From Rhodoblastus sp963828185 (GTDB taxonomy: Bacteria; Pseudomonadota; Alphaproteobacteria; Rhizobiales; Beijerinckiaceae): a stretch of 64,000 nt of DNA. Below the pieces are notes generated by a model. That model did no database searches. It saw nothing but the letters and a program-made list of their open reading frames with translations, and was not told the origin of the DNA. Below, piece after piece: positions 9,102 through 19,101 of this stretch. The stretch is from positions 434,001-498,000 of the forward strand of contig CAWHDV010000017.1 of NCBI GenBank assembly GCA_963828185.1. Direction: 5' to 3'. Both the position numbers and the translations under genes were made by a program. The stretch's first letter is position 1. Each line of letters opens with the position of its first letter.

Positions 9102-10220
9102 TTAAGCTACCGTCCGATTTTCTGGTGCCGGCCCCATTTCGGCAGCCCTGAACCCGACGCCTCGCTGCCATATTTGTTTAAAATGCGCTAACAACGGCAA
9201 TTCAACGAACCGGTAGGATGCGATTCCAAGCATCACTGAGCCCAAGGTTGAGAAAAAGACCAAAGGCGCGCCGATCCACATGCTCTGCACCGGAACCTGT
9301 AGCAATTTCGTCGACACGCGCATGAAGGATTCGACGAGCGGATGCATCAAATAAATCGAATATGACGCATTGCCGAGCAAGACCATCCAACCTACGCGGG
9401 GCAATTTCCCCGATGCTTCGATGCCGAGCATGCCGCCAAGCAGCGCGGCGGCCGCCCCTCCCTGCAAGAGTGACCGCGCTAGGTCAGCGTCGGGGGGCGG
9501 AAAAGCAATTAGGATAACGAGAGCTAACCCGACGACGGCTGCGGCCGCGGGGACCGAAAGGCGCCGAAAATAGCCGTTAATGAACAGATATCCCACCACG
9601 GCGCCCATGACGAACTCAAAGATCATGGGATTCGTATAGACACGCACCACGGCGATGCGCGGATCGACGAGCACGAAGAAGGTCGAAACCATCAAAGCGT
9701 ATCCGACCAGCAGTAACACACGACGCCTCACCGGCCGCACGATAAGAAGTACTGCGAACAGAACGTAAAAATACATTTCATAATTCAGCGTCCATCCCAA
9801 CTTGAAGAAAGGCGCGATTCCTCCGTTAACCGGACTCGTGTGTGGAAAAAACGCCATAGATAGCAACACATGCGAGGTGCTTACGTGATTTTCTAGCATA
9901 GCACCCGGATACGCGACGCCAATTATTACAATAAATAACGTAACAAACCAATAGAGAGGGACTATCCTGGTGATTCGCCGAAACATAAACTCGCCAACAC
10001 CAATTGTCCCGTTCGCAGTCATGTACATCATTATAAATCCGCTGATTACAAAGAAAATATCGACGCCATTAGCGCCGAAATTGCGTGGAAGGAAATCCGG
10101 CCACCAAAACTTGGCATTGTAAAGAGATGTATGAAAAAATACGACAAAAACAGCAGCGGCAGCCCTAAGCCATTGAACTCCGGCAATTTCACTTTTTTTG
10201 GTTAAGATATTTTCGGTCAT
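9102..10220 (-). CDS. acyltransferase family 3 (membrane O-acyltransferase)
   Basis: 372 residues with about ten transmembrane segments. The opening IAGVQWLRAAAAVFVVFFHT has the conserved R and H of acyltransferase-3 proteins, and VDIFFVISGFIMMY follows, as expected. Such enzymes move acyl groups across the inner membrane onto sugars of O-antigen, exopolysaccharide or antibiotics. The start at 10220 is preceded by AGGATAG. It is lower in GC than its neighbours at the 5' end. It is divergent from the hydrolase gene at 10720 and lies upstream of the NRPS-like gene on the same strand with a ~260-base gap. Confidence 0.88.
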   Translation of the reverse strand: MTENILTKKSEIAGVQWLRAAAAVFVVFFHTSLYNAKFWWPDFLPRNFGANGVDIFFVISGFIMMYMTANGTIGVGEFMFRRITRIVPLYWFVTLFIVIIGVAYPGAMLENHVSTSHVLLSMAFFPHTSPVNGGIAPFFKLGWTLNYEMYFYVLFAVLLIVRPVRRRVLLLVGYALMVSTFFVLVDPRIAVVRVYTNPMIFEFVMGAVVGYLFINGYFRRLSVPAAAAVVGLALVILIAFPPPDADLARSLLQGGAAAALLGGMLGIEASGKLPRVGWMVLLGNASYSIYLMHPLVESFMRVSTKLLQVPVQSMWIGAPLVFFSTLGSVMLGIASYRFVELPLLAHFKQIWQRGVGFRAAEMGPAPENRTVA

Positions 10221-10719
10221 TACTGCTATCCTATGTCTTTTTTTAATTTTGCATAAAACGCGGCTGCACGTCAATCTGTTCAAATAGGTTAGGTTAAATA
10301 CGGCTAGTCCCGTTAGTCCCATGACTACTTTCGCTTGAGGCGGCCTGCCATCCGATTTGCAATGGTGCGAGGATTGAGTTGGGTGACTGTTATTCGTCTT
10401 GCAAAATTGACTCTGATTCAATTTTGATGACGCTATGACACCAGCTGGCACGGTTTTCTCACAGGGACTCTCAACGTGATGCGCCCCGCCCTCGCCACGG
10501 GATCAGCTAAACGCGGCTGTGTCAACACGTCGGTGACTGTTGCCATTCGTGTCGGAATTCACGACCACCTTGACGAACGCGTCCGACGCTGGTGCGCTTT
10601 TTGCCTGTAGCCAAGTTTAGTTGGCTTTTTTGCTTCAAATGTGAACAGGTCTGCGGACGATAAGACGACGTGGTCCTAATTGGACGCGATATTGTTGTAG
10701 AATCGAAGGAGGTTTTGCG
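10221..10719. promoter_or_regulatory. divergent intergenic region with hairpin
   Basis: A 499-base AT-richer gap between the leftward acyltransferase gene and the rightward hydrolase gene. It should hold promoters for both, although I cannot assign -35/-10 boxes with confidence. A GAAGGAGG-like ribosome site (about 10706-10713) precedes the GTG start at 10720. A hairpin with a T run lies at 10609-10631. No coding sequence was recognised. Confidence 0.5.
10609..10631 (+). terminator. short hairpin followed by T run
   Basis: AGCCAA, loop GTTTAG, TTGGCT, then five Ts: a perfect 6-bp stem followed by a U tract in the rightward transcript. It sits ~90 bases before the hydrolase start and not after a gene, so it would act either as a leader attenuator or to block read-through. 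Stem strength is modest. Confidence 0.45.
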
Positions 10720-12502
10720 GTGGGCAACATAACGTCGGTTTCGATCGGATCGTGCTCGGGATGGTTACACGAAGCCTCGGGCGACCGCGGGGTCGTCATG
10801 TGTGCTGCGACGGGCTATGAGGCGTCATCTGCTCATCACTCATGGCGCGTGCTTGCCGATCGCTTCGCTGCCGCAGGAACTCCCGACGCTCCGTTTCGAC
10901 TACCCGGGTGCGGGCGATTCTCTCGACATCCACCAGGGCTCCAGAGTTTTCGACGATTGGATCAAGTCGATTAAGGAAGCGTCGATGTGGCTGAGGAACC
11001 TGCTCGGCGCACGAGAGATCGTCCTTGTCGGGTTTCGCCTCGGGGCTACGCTTGCGGCGGAAGCGGGCGGCGTCGAACGTCTAATCCAGATCGCTCCTGT
11101 CGTTAACGGCCTCAGTTACGCAAGGGAGCTGAGCACCTTCTCACGCATGTTGTTCGACAGGCAGATGCCTTCTGGGTCCGCCTTTAATAAGGACTCCCCG
11201 ATCGATTTAGAAGGGTATATATTATCAGGTCATGATATTGAGCAGCTGAAACAAATAAACATTTTACAATTGGCAAACAGACCGGCCGAACATGTGCTGG
11301 TGTTGCCAGGGGCTTCCGGTCGCACTTCGGCCTACATTGAACATTTGCGTAAATTGGGTTGTAGCACTGAAGTCGCGTCGTTTCTAAATCTCGCAGCTCT
11401 CTCACCGAATTCTATTCCTGAGCCGCCACCGATTGCTGACTTCGATCGTCTCGTCGAATGGGCGAAAACTGGTATGGCGACGAGGAAAGAGCGGATTGCG
11501 CCGCGCGCCACGAGCGGATTGATTGGACCTTCCTACAGGGAGACGGGCGTCCGCTTCGGCGAGAACAAGCGGCTAGCAGGAGTCGTTTGCGAACCGCTAA
11601 CAAAGTCTGTGCTCGCCACAGTGATCTTCTTGAATACGGGAGGAGTGCCTCACACGGGGCCAGGGCGGTCATTCGTCGAAATTGCGCGCGAATTGGCGTG
11701 TTATGGCATTGCATCGTTGCGCATGGACCTATACGGGCTCGGCAACTCTGATTGCCATCAAGACGGACCGCGTTCGACGCTTTATTCCGAGGAGCGCCAC
11801 GTTGACGTCTCTGCCGCGCTGGACATGCTTTGCTCCAGAGGACTACATAGTTTCACACTCGTTGGCGTTTGCAGCGGGGCGTCACTTGCGCTTTGGAGCG
11901 CGAATAAGGACCAACGCGTGGAGGAAATCATTCTGGTAAACATTTTGGTGTTTAACCCGGAGCCGCGGAAAGTCATCGAGCAACTCCTCGACGCCTCTGC
12001 CGGGCGAACATCCAGTTACCTTTTCAAGGCCATAAAGAAACGCTATTGGGCGCGGGTCATAGGCGGCGAGGTCCCCCTCCGGAAGCTCGCTGCGATTGTT
12101 AAGGTCATTGTTCGGCGTCGCATTGGCGCGATTGGCGCCATGGGAGCACGCACTGTTGGCAGGCTTTTTCCGTTTCGCTCGTCGAAGCGCAACGCTGCCC
12201 TGTCTTTGTTGGAGACTCCGTGCCGGCGCGGTGCGAGAATACTGTTTCTTTACGGCGATCAAGATCCGGGCCTCGAAGTGTTCAGCAGCCAATTCGGATT
12301 ATTCGGAACGCTAATACAACAAATACCAAGTATAGCCTTCACGACCGCAGGGGGCGTGGACCATTCTTTTTCCAATCCGCAAGCCAAAAGAGAACTCATT
12401 CAACGCATAATGTTCTTTGTTCGTAATAGCTCGGTCCAGTCAATTCCTGCGAAGAGTGAAATAACCCCTTATTCGCTTTCCTGGCGTTCCAGCGCGAGCT
12501 GA
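10720..12502 (+). pseudogene. two-domain alpha/beta hydrolase, frameshifted near its start
   Basis: The first ~54 codons (GTG at 10720; GSCSGWLHEA, HHSWRVLADRFAAAG) continue in the +1 frame from about 10880 (LPTLRFDYPGAGDSLD), showing a one-base indel at an AA pair. The combined ~590-residue protein holds two alpha/beta-hydrolase domains. Nucleophile elbows are atypical: GFRLGA in the first (Arg instead of Ser) and GVCSGA in the second (Cys). A late VDHSF provides a His. Similar Arg and Cys elbows occur in hydrolases of exosortase/exopolysaccharide loci. It may act as an acyl or thioester hydrolase for the nearby carrier-protein genes (inference). Confidence 0.7.
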
Positions 12503-12562
12503 AAAGAATCGCATTTTTTGCCCAATTGCGAAGCCCACTTGAATGGAACCCGCTCAAATGGT

Positions 12563-13261
12563 TCAACGCGGCTGGGCGGACAGCGAGCGTTGCTGGCGAC
12601 CATATTCATCGAAATTGGCGGGATCCAACCAACGCTCAATTCGGGCTCGTATGAAGGGCCAGTCGGCGTCGATGACCGAAAACCAAGCCGTATCGCGATT
12701 GCGCCCCTTATAGACGACCGCCTGCCGAAACACCCCTTCGGGTTGGAACCCCAGGCGCAACGCCGCCGCTTGCGAAGGAGCATTCAGAAGAATCGCACTT
12801 CCACTCGCAGCGACGGTATCCCATTTCATCAAAAACTCTTCGCATCATCATGAAAAGCGCCTCCGTTGCGGCTCTGGTGCGTTTCAGCAAAGGCGAAAAG
12901 CTTATGTTGCCTATTTCGATGACCCCATTGCTGCGATCAATACGCATATAGGCGGCTAACCCGATCGCGCAGTTGGACTTGGGATCGATGATAGCATGGA
13001 AAAACGCGTCCTTGGTCGTTGCGGCCTCGGTCAGCCACCGACGATAAGCATCGAGATCGGTGGGCGGATCGGCAAGCAGATAGGTCCAGTTACGGCCGCC
13101 GTCGTTGTCGCCGTTTGCCCCAAATAATTGTTCCGTGTGGCGCGCTGCGTCGAGGGGCTCCACCCGGCAATAGCGCCCGATCATCTCGGTGCTCGGCGGA
13201 AATGTTCGCGGGGCCCAGTTTGGGACGGGGCGCCTACCGCTTGACCTTTCGAATGTGACAT
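12563..13261 (-). pseudogene. GNAT acetyltransferase (RimJ/RimL-like), two frameshifts
   Basis: Three consecutive frames together give one RimJ/RimL-type acetyltransferase of about 230 residues: MSHSKGQAVGAP, then VPNWAPRTFPPSTEMIGRYC after a shift near 13222 (a C run), then from ~12790 LLNAPSQAAALRLGFQPEGV and WFSVIDADWP. The conserved GNAT C-terminal part is all present but out of frame. It follows the GH2 gene on the same strand and may have belonged to that operon. Confidence 0.75.
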
Positions 13262-13557
13262 CGAATTCGACCTAATCTCCTCGTAGCCTTCAAATGCATG
13301 TGAGCGATAGAGCCGCGTTGCAAAAGTCAAAATCCTCAGGCGTGATCCGCACTCGGTAATAATAACCGCGTCGCCAAAAATTGTCGCCCGGTTAGCGACT
13401 TTTCCTCCGGAACTGCGACCAGGCTGCCGGCTCATTCGCCGCCGACCTTCGCCGAAGCGCTACGAAATGCGCGCCGCCCGGGCCGCCTTATCCGCGACGT
13501 TGGAGAAGTCATTCAGGCAGGGGCGACGGCGCGCCGGGCGTCACGGGCATGATCATG
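13262..13557. other. gap between GH2 and GNAT genes
   Basis: About 296 bases downstream of the GH2 reading frame in which I see no conserved coding sequence and no clear hairpin terminator. Confidence 0.4.
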
Positions 13558-16015
13558 TCATTCCTGTCCCTCTAAGCGACGGCGGCAGCTTGAATTCAGC
13601 GCGGAAACTTCGACGCAGGGAGCTTCCGTGCGTTCGAGCCGCTTCAGGCGAACAATTTTTTTATTTTTTGGGGCCACATGAAACCAGTCGTCGGCCGCCT
13701 CGAAGCCGGGACAATCAATATGCACCGACTGCAAACAGCGTGGCGTTTCCAGTTCCACGCGCCAGTCATTTTCCTCCCGACACAATGTGGCGGCAAAAGC
13801 GATCGGATTTTGAGCGAGCGTCCGGCCCAGCGGAAAATAGAAGGCCTCTGCGACGAGCTCGTCGACGCGATCAAACAGGCGTGCGACGCAGACATCGTAG
13901 CTCGAGGGGCCGAAGCGGAACGCATAGGTCGAAATCAAAAAAGCTACCGATCAAACTTGTCGCGGAAAGCGACCGTTTTTCGCGAGGCGCCAATTCGACA
14001 TTTTGCGTCTTGCGCAAAACCTCTTGTCCATCGTCGCGCCAGAAGGATAACTCCACTTTGGCGTGGAACGGCGCGGCGTTTTCATTCAGGACATGAATCA
14101 GCAGCCCATTGGCGCCTTCGTCGGTGAGCAGAATCTGGCGTGGACGGAAGGCGCGCTTCAAGGCGTAGTAAACAGGTTTCGGCTCGCCTGAGGAATCGAG
14201 GATCCCCCAGCCGGCGCCGGGAACGAGATCCTGCAAGGTCCAGACGAGCGCGCCATTGCAGCCGGAGCCGGCGCGCCGCCATTCTGCAAATGTCGCCTCC
14301 ATCACCTCGCAGCTAACCGCCCGCGAAGCGTCGCGCCAGAGAGCTGAATTTTCGCGTCGGAGCCTCGCCGGATCGACGTCATAGAGCGTCTTTAGGTAGA
14401 ATTCGCGCACATCCTCAAAATCCCATGACGCGGCGAGGTCGCGCGGAACTGCAGCCTTCCAACGCGGATCGTGCGCCGGGACGGAGGCGAGAAAGCGATC
14501 AAGAAACAACTCTTGCGGAACATTGGCGAAAGCCAGGCACTCGGCCGCAAAACGCACGTCAGCCCGCCGCGCGTCCTCTAGAGGGCGCATATAGGCGCCA
14601 ACGCCATAATAGTGGGTGACGCCTTCGTTGGTCGCAAACGGCAGCGGGCCCCCGCTCGGACTATTGTCAACATAGGGCACGTCTGGACGCCATCCTTCGG
14701 CGACATCCGGCAAGAACCGATCGGTCAGCGGCGAGCCCCATCTCGTCGCGGGCAGGCCCATCATAGCCGCCTGCTGTTTCATTTCGCTGCCGCCGCATAA
14801 AATCGCAAGGCTGGGGCAGCCTTCAACACTGTTGAGGAAGGTCTCGGCCTCGCGTTGGCAGGAGGCAGCAAAATCCGCGTCCGCAATTGGATAATCGAAA
14901 TTGCCGAACATGAAATCCGCCCAAACCATCAGGCCCAGTTCGTCGCAAAGCTCGAAAAAAGCGCGGCTTTCGTAAGTCGTTACGCCGCTGATGCAAATCA
15001 TATTCATTTGAGCGTCACGCGCGCGCCGTAGCCAGGGCTCGTAGCTCGCGCGGTCGCCGGGCAGATCGACGATATTGGCGTTGGTCCAAACAGCGCCGCG
15101 ACAAAATATCTTCTCGCCATTAAGCCGTAAGGCGAAATCCTTGCCGTCGACGCCGCGATCGATCTCGATTGTGCGGAAGCCGGTTTTGCCTAGGTCGATG
15201 CTTTGGCCATCCGCTTCTATCGCTATTGGATAGAGGTGCGGCGCCCCATGGGTATGCGGCGACCAGGCGCGCACGTTTTCTATCAGCAGTTCGCCTTCGT
15301 ACAAATCGTTCTTCGCCCACATTTTCGAGCGACGACCTTCGCAAACAACAAAGGCGTTTTCTACGCCACGCAATCTCGCCTTGACGGTCAGGCGGCCGCG
15401 CTCCTGGTCGATCCGCGCGGAAATGCGCGGCTGTGTGATATCGACCGTTGTTGGCGTGATCAGCCTTATGGGCCGCCAGGGGCCTACGGCGTCTATCGGG
15501 GGCGTCCAGCCCGGCATATGGCCGAGCAGCGTGGTGCGCACATGGCGCAGCGCCTGATTGGGGATCATGTGCGTCCGCCAACGGGCGCGCGGCCCGTGTT
15601 TGGACAGTGCCGGCTCGAGAGCGCGGAAGGCGAGATGCAGCCGATGTTCGCCTCTTAATTCTACCTCCACTTGGGAAGAGCAGAACATATTGTCGGAAGA
15701 CAGGATCAAAGCGTCGTCGAGATAGATTTCGCACAAGGTCGCGAGGCCATCGAAACGCAGGACACGATGGCCTTGCGCTTTGAGCGTCCGACGATACCAG
15801 ACATCCTTGTCATGCAACGCCGCTGGGGCCTCCGGACAAAACGAGCCAGCTCGGGTCAATGCGCCCGCAGCGGTGCCGGGAACAGCCGCATCGAACCACT
15901 CGGTCAGTAGCATGAGATCCCGGGGCGTCGAGCAAGCGCCAGCCTCGGCGACCGCCAACGTCCAGCCTCTGTCGAGCATTTCGACCGTTTGCTTCTCGAC
16001 GGAAAGGAAGGCCAT
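13558..16015 (-). pseudogene. glycoside hydrolase family 2, beta-mannosidase-like, one frameshift
   Basis: From ATG 16015 the frame gives ~690 residues of a GH2 protein: N-terminal jelly roll (WYRRTLKAQGHRVLRFDGL), Ig-like domain, and TIM barrel with CGGSE near residue 411 (acid/base Glu; beta-mannosidases usually have CGNNE) and RFAAECLAF near 492 (nucleophile Glu). Near 13935 a run of six Ts shifts the frame; the C-terminal Ig-like domain continues as STYAFRFGPSSYDV and VAEAFYFPLG to 13558. The combined length of ~819 residues fits the family. The start lies two bases after the DUF1839 stop. It may trim or transfer a mannoside-like glycan; no clear signal peptide is seen, so it is probably cytoplasmic. 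Confidence 0.8.
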
Positions 16016-16016
16016 C

Positions 16017-16997
16017 TCAAGCCCCGTAAATACGGCTCAGATCGCCGATCAGCGCGTCCCAAGAGGCGCAGGCGGGCTCCAGCAAAGGCCCCAGAGTTTC
16101 GAATTTTCTTTTTGCCACAGCGCGGGCAAGTTGAAACTGGACTGATTTGGCGGTGTCGGAAATGAGCGCCGCCCCGATCGCAGCAAACTCAACCCCCCTT
16201 TCACCGTGAGCGTTGAGCCAGAGAAGGTAATCCGACAGAAGGCCGAAATTGGCGCCCAATTGGCGAAGGGTGTTGAAAGCGTATTTATGAAAAAATCCCT
16301 CAGGCCTTTCGCATATGTTGCGCGCCTGATCGGGAAAGGTGGCGGCAAAAGCCGCGATCGGATTGCTTTTCGGGACGAGGGCGAGGCGGCGGCGCAAAAT
16401 CGCAACGCTCGCTTCGACCAAATCGTCACGCCGGATTAGCCGGTCGAATTTGACGAATTCGGTATAAGGGAGGAAGAACGTCTCGAGCTGCGCGTACGCG
16501 CCGCGCCGGAACAATCCATCAAAATCCTCGCCTTCCAGCGCAAAATATCCGCCGTTGTGGAAATATTCAAGCCGCCGCGTCGCGCGATCGAGGCGATTAA
16601 TCCCGATCGTCGTCTTGCCATGTTCAATGCGATAGGACAGGCCCCGGGTATCCGGAAGGAAAAAGGAATCGACTTCGACTAAGCAGAGGCGGCCGCGTTC
16701 GATCTGTGTGGCGACGTGCGGTTCAAGGCGATCAAAGATCGCCAGTTCGAGAACTTGAAAGCCGAACAATGTCTCGAGATCGTCGATCGGAAACTTAAAA
16801 AAGCCGATCTGGTCGCCTTCGAAATCCTGCATGACGGTGAAAGCCAGCGCCGCTTCCGGCGGCAGGCGAAGTGAGGCAAGGATCTCGATCCAGAGATCCA
16901 CGTAGCAGTTGGTCTCCGGCCATGCGCGTTCGACCCCATGCAGAGCGTGAGGCTGATATTCTCCGGGATTGAGCTCCGCCAGGACTGCAGCCGCCAC
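16017..16997 (-). CDS. DUF1839 family protein
   Basis: About 326 residues. The N-terminal block YQPHALHGVERAWPETNCYV and the core MQDFEGDQIGFFKFPIDDLE match DUF1839, a family of unknown function usually encoded beside carrier-protein ligases. A GTG start at 16997, just after the ligase stop, gives the usual family length; an in-frame ATG at 17054 would overlap the ligase gene by ~56 bases. It contains no membrane segment and should be cytoplasmic. Its fixed place in this operon suggests that it uses the carrier-bound product, but no reaction is known. Confidence 0.85.
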   Translation of the reverse strand: MAAAVLAELNPGEYQPHALHGVERAWPETNCYVDLWIEILASLRLPPEAALAFTVMQDFEGDQIGFFKFPIDDLETLFGFQVLELAIFDRLEPHVATQIERGRLCLVEVDSFFLPDTRGLSYRIEHGKTTIGINRLDRATRRLEYFHNGGYFALEGEDFDGLFRRGAYAQLETFFLPYTEFVKFDRLIRRDDLVEASVAILRRRLALVPKSNPIAAFAATFPDQARNICERPEGFFHKYAFNTLRQLGANFGLLSDYLLWLNAHGERGVEFAAIGAALISDTAKSVQFQLARAVAKRKFETLGPLLEPACASWDALIGDLSRIYGA

Positions 16998-16998
16998 G

Positions 16999-17910
16999 TC
17001 AACCCCATAATTGCTTGCGCACCGACGACGGCCAACCCACGATATCCACGCCATGGTGCTTGAATAGGGCAAGGGCGACGCGCTCGAGCCCGAAGCCGAC
17101 GCAGGCGGTATGAGCGGTCTCCCCGTCTGCGGTTACAATGCCCCAAGTCTTGCCGAAATGATCTTGATGATAATTGAAGCTCAGGCACGCGCTGGCGCCG
17201 CCGCTGTCGATTGGCACCAGCAGCTCGAATTTAAGGCCCTGTTCGCGCTGACCGGAAGCCAATATGCGTCCGGCGCGACCGAAAAAAGGATCATTGGCGA
17301 CATCGACTTCCAGCGGGAGGCCGAGCGCGCCAATCAGATTTCGCCCGCGCTCCAGCCAGGCTTCGCGAAAGGCCAGCACCTGTTCCGGCGAACCGGCGCG
17401 GACATATTCGCGCATGCGAAATAATTGCATACGCGCCGGATCACTGGATGGTTCGTGGCGAAAACAATAGGATTGAAGATCGAACAGCCGCCCCTCCGCA
17501 GGCAACGGACCGCGCTTGGCAATGGCCGGATAAACTGGGTAGCAAGCTGCGGGCGTCAACACGACGTCGGTCGCCTTCTGCGCGTCGGTCCAGTCGACGC
17601 CGTCGGCGATGCGCTCGAGCAACAGCGAATGCTCGCGATCGCCGCCGCAGAAGCTATGAACGGTCCCCGCCAGTTGCGGAAAGCTCTTCAAATATCCAGA
17701 AGCCTCGAAATGCCTTCGGCTCATCGCCGGCGGGAAACGCATCGTTTCCGCCTTGTCGCCGGCGCCGTAGGCGGAGATGAGGGCTTCGAAGCGTGCGACG
17801 ACATCCTCGAAGACGCCGCTGCGCCCGTAGAGGCCGTCGACGCCCGTTTCGACCAGCAACCCTGCGTCGAAGAGTGTTTCGAGGAAGTTTAATTGTGTGT
17901 CCATTGTCAC
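16999..17910 (-). CDS. amino acid:[carrier protein] ligase (class II aaRS homologue)
   Basis: 303 residues resembling the catalytic core of atypical seryl-tRNA synthetases without a tRNA-binding arm. Motif 2 reads YCFRHEPSSDPARMQLFRMR and motif 3 GFGLERVALALF. Putative zinc ligands are the Cys of AACYPVYP, the Glu of RMREYV and the Cys of TACVGFG. Characterised homologues from Bradyrhizobium and Agrobacterium activate small amino acids with ATP and load them onto the phosphopantetheine of a dedicated carrier protein, not tRNA. The GTG start overlaps the upstream dehydrogenase stop (GTGA); ATG 17904 is an alternative. The dedicated carrier is most likely the ACP at 19102. Confidence 0.92.
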   Translation of the reverse strand: MTMDTQLNFLETLFDAGLLVETGVDGLYGRSGVFEDVVARFEALISAYGAGDKAETMRFPPAMSRRHFEASGYLKSFPQLAGTVHSFCGGDREHSLLLERIADGVDWTDAQKATDVVLTPAACYPVYPAIAKRGPLPAEGRLFDLQSYCFRHEPSSDPARMQLFRMREYVRAGSPEQVLAFREAWLERGRNLIGALGLPLEVDVANDPFFGRAGRILASGQREQGLKFELLVPIDSGGASACLSFNYHQDHFGKTWGIVTADGETAHTACVGFGLERVALALFKHHGVDIVGWPSSVRKQLWG

Positions 17911-19088
17911 CCCAGCAAGTTGGCGTCTTGCCGCGCCATCAAAAGCAGACTCGACGTGTTCATCAGTATGCGGTCGTTGGAAATCATGATCCGAGCGGAA
18001 TGGGCGTCGCGCAACAGCCGCGTCAGACTGAAGGGGGAGTTATTATCATAGCCTGGCAGGCCGCAAATCATGGTTGCTTGATCGACAACCCTGGCCAAGA
18101 GTTGCGAAGCGGAAAGCTTTAAATTGTTCATCGCGACGAGATAGGAGAGCGAATGGGCGTCCACGCCCGCCGCGCTGACCGTCTCGTGGCGACGGATGCC
18201 GTCGACGATCACGGCGCGCATTTCCTGCAGCGTCACCGCGGCTTCGGCGAGGCGCAACGCGCCCGGCGTCTGGCCGTTCGGCGCACGGCGCACGGCGGCC
18301 TTGACGAAAGCCTGGGCGCGATTGAACGATTCAGAGGCAATGCCATACCAGAGCGCGGCCCAGAAGATATGGCAGGTCGCCAACATGGATTGCGCGGCAA
18401 TTTCAGCGAAAGGCTGGGGAATGATTTGTTCAACCGGCGCGACGACCGAGAATTGATAGCCCTCTGATCGGGTGCCGCGCATGCCCAATGTGTCCCAGCC
18501 AGACGTCGGCTCGAGCCGGTACTGGCCCTTCAAGGCCACGACCATGACTTGGTCAGATGAAGGCGCTTCGGGGTTGGCTCGCGCGGTGACCAGGATCACG
18601 TCGCAATACTCGCCGTAAGAAACACAGGAAGCGTCTTTTTCCAGGCGGAAGTTCTCGCCGTCGCGCACCACGGCGCAGGCTGAATTGCGCAGGTCGCCCT
18701 TCCCGCTCTCGGTTGTCGAGGAGCCGAGCAGCAATTGTTCGTCGGCGATCCGGCGCAACAAGCCGCTATGCCATTTGTGAGCGAGGCCGTGCGCGACAAG
18801 GCTCGACAGTTTGATCATGTGCATGGCGTAGATCATCGCCGTCGACGAGCAATATTGCCCAAGAATGGCGCAGAGCTCAGCGATCTCATAGATCGACGCG
18901 CCTTCGCCGCCGAATTCGACCGGTATCATCACGCCCATCAGGCGATTGGCCTTCAATGCGGACATCGCTTCGGCCGGGAAGCGGTTTTCCGCATCGACCA
19001 CGTCCGCATATTGCGCGGCGACGGCGCCGGCGCGGCGCGCGCGCTCAATCAATCTCAGCGCCGACGGATTTTGAAGGATTATGTTCAC
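17907..19088 (-). CDS. acyl-CoA dehydrogenase family protein
   Basis: About 393 residues with the normal acyl-CoA dehydrogenase layout: helical N-terminal domain (PVEFGGEGASIYEIAELCAI), SSTTESGKGD at the position of the TEPxxGSD flavin loop, a middle beta domain (WDTLGMRGTRSEGYQF), and a C-terminal helical bundle. Between an ACP and an aminoacyl-ACP ligase, it may oxidise a carrier-bound aminoacyl group, as known for prolyl-carrier dehydrogenases (inference). GTG 19088 is preferred because GGGAGAGG precedes it by about six bases; an ATG at 19115 overlaps the ACP gene. Confidence 0.88.
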   Translation of the reverse strand: MNIILQNPSALRLIERARRAGAVAAQYADVVDAENRFPAEAMSALKANRLMGVMIPVEFGGEGASIYEIAELCAILGQYCSSTAMIYAMHMIKLSSLVAHGLAHKWHSGLLRRIADEQLLLGSSTTESGKGDLRNSACAVVRDGENFRLEKDASCVSYGEYCDVILVTARANPEAPSSDQVMVVALKGQYRLEPTSGWDTLGMRGTRSEGYQFSVVAPVEQIIPQPFAEIAAQSMLATCHIFWAALWYGIASESFNRAQAFVKAAVRRAPNGQTPGALRLAEAAVTLQEMRAVIVDGIRRHETVSAAGVDAHSLSYLVAMNNLKLSASQLLARVVDQATMICGLPGYDNNSPFSLTRLLRDAHSARIMISNDRILMNTSSLLLMARQDANLLG

Positions 19089-19101
19089 CAGCCGCCTCTC
19101 C

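Noticed and set aside
16999..17910. Seryl-tRNA synthetase
   Set aside because: It lacks the N-terminal tRNA-binding arm, is only ~300 residues, and is operonic with an ACP, which fits carrier-protein ligases.
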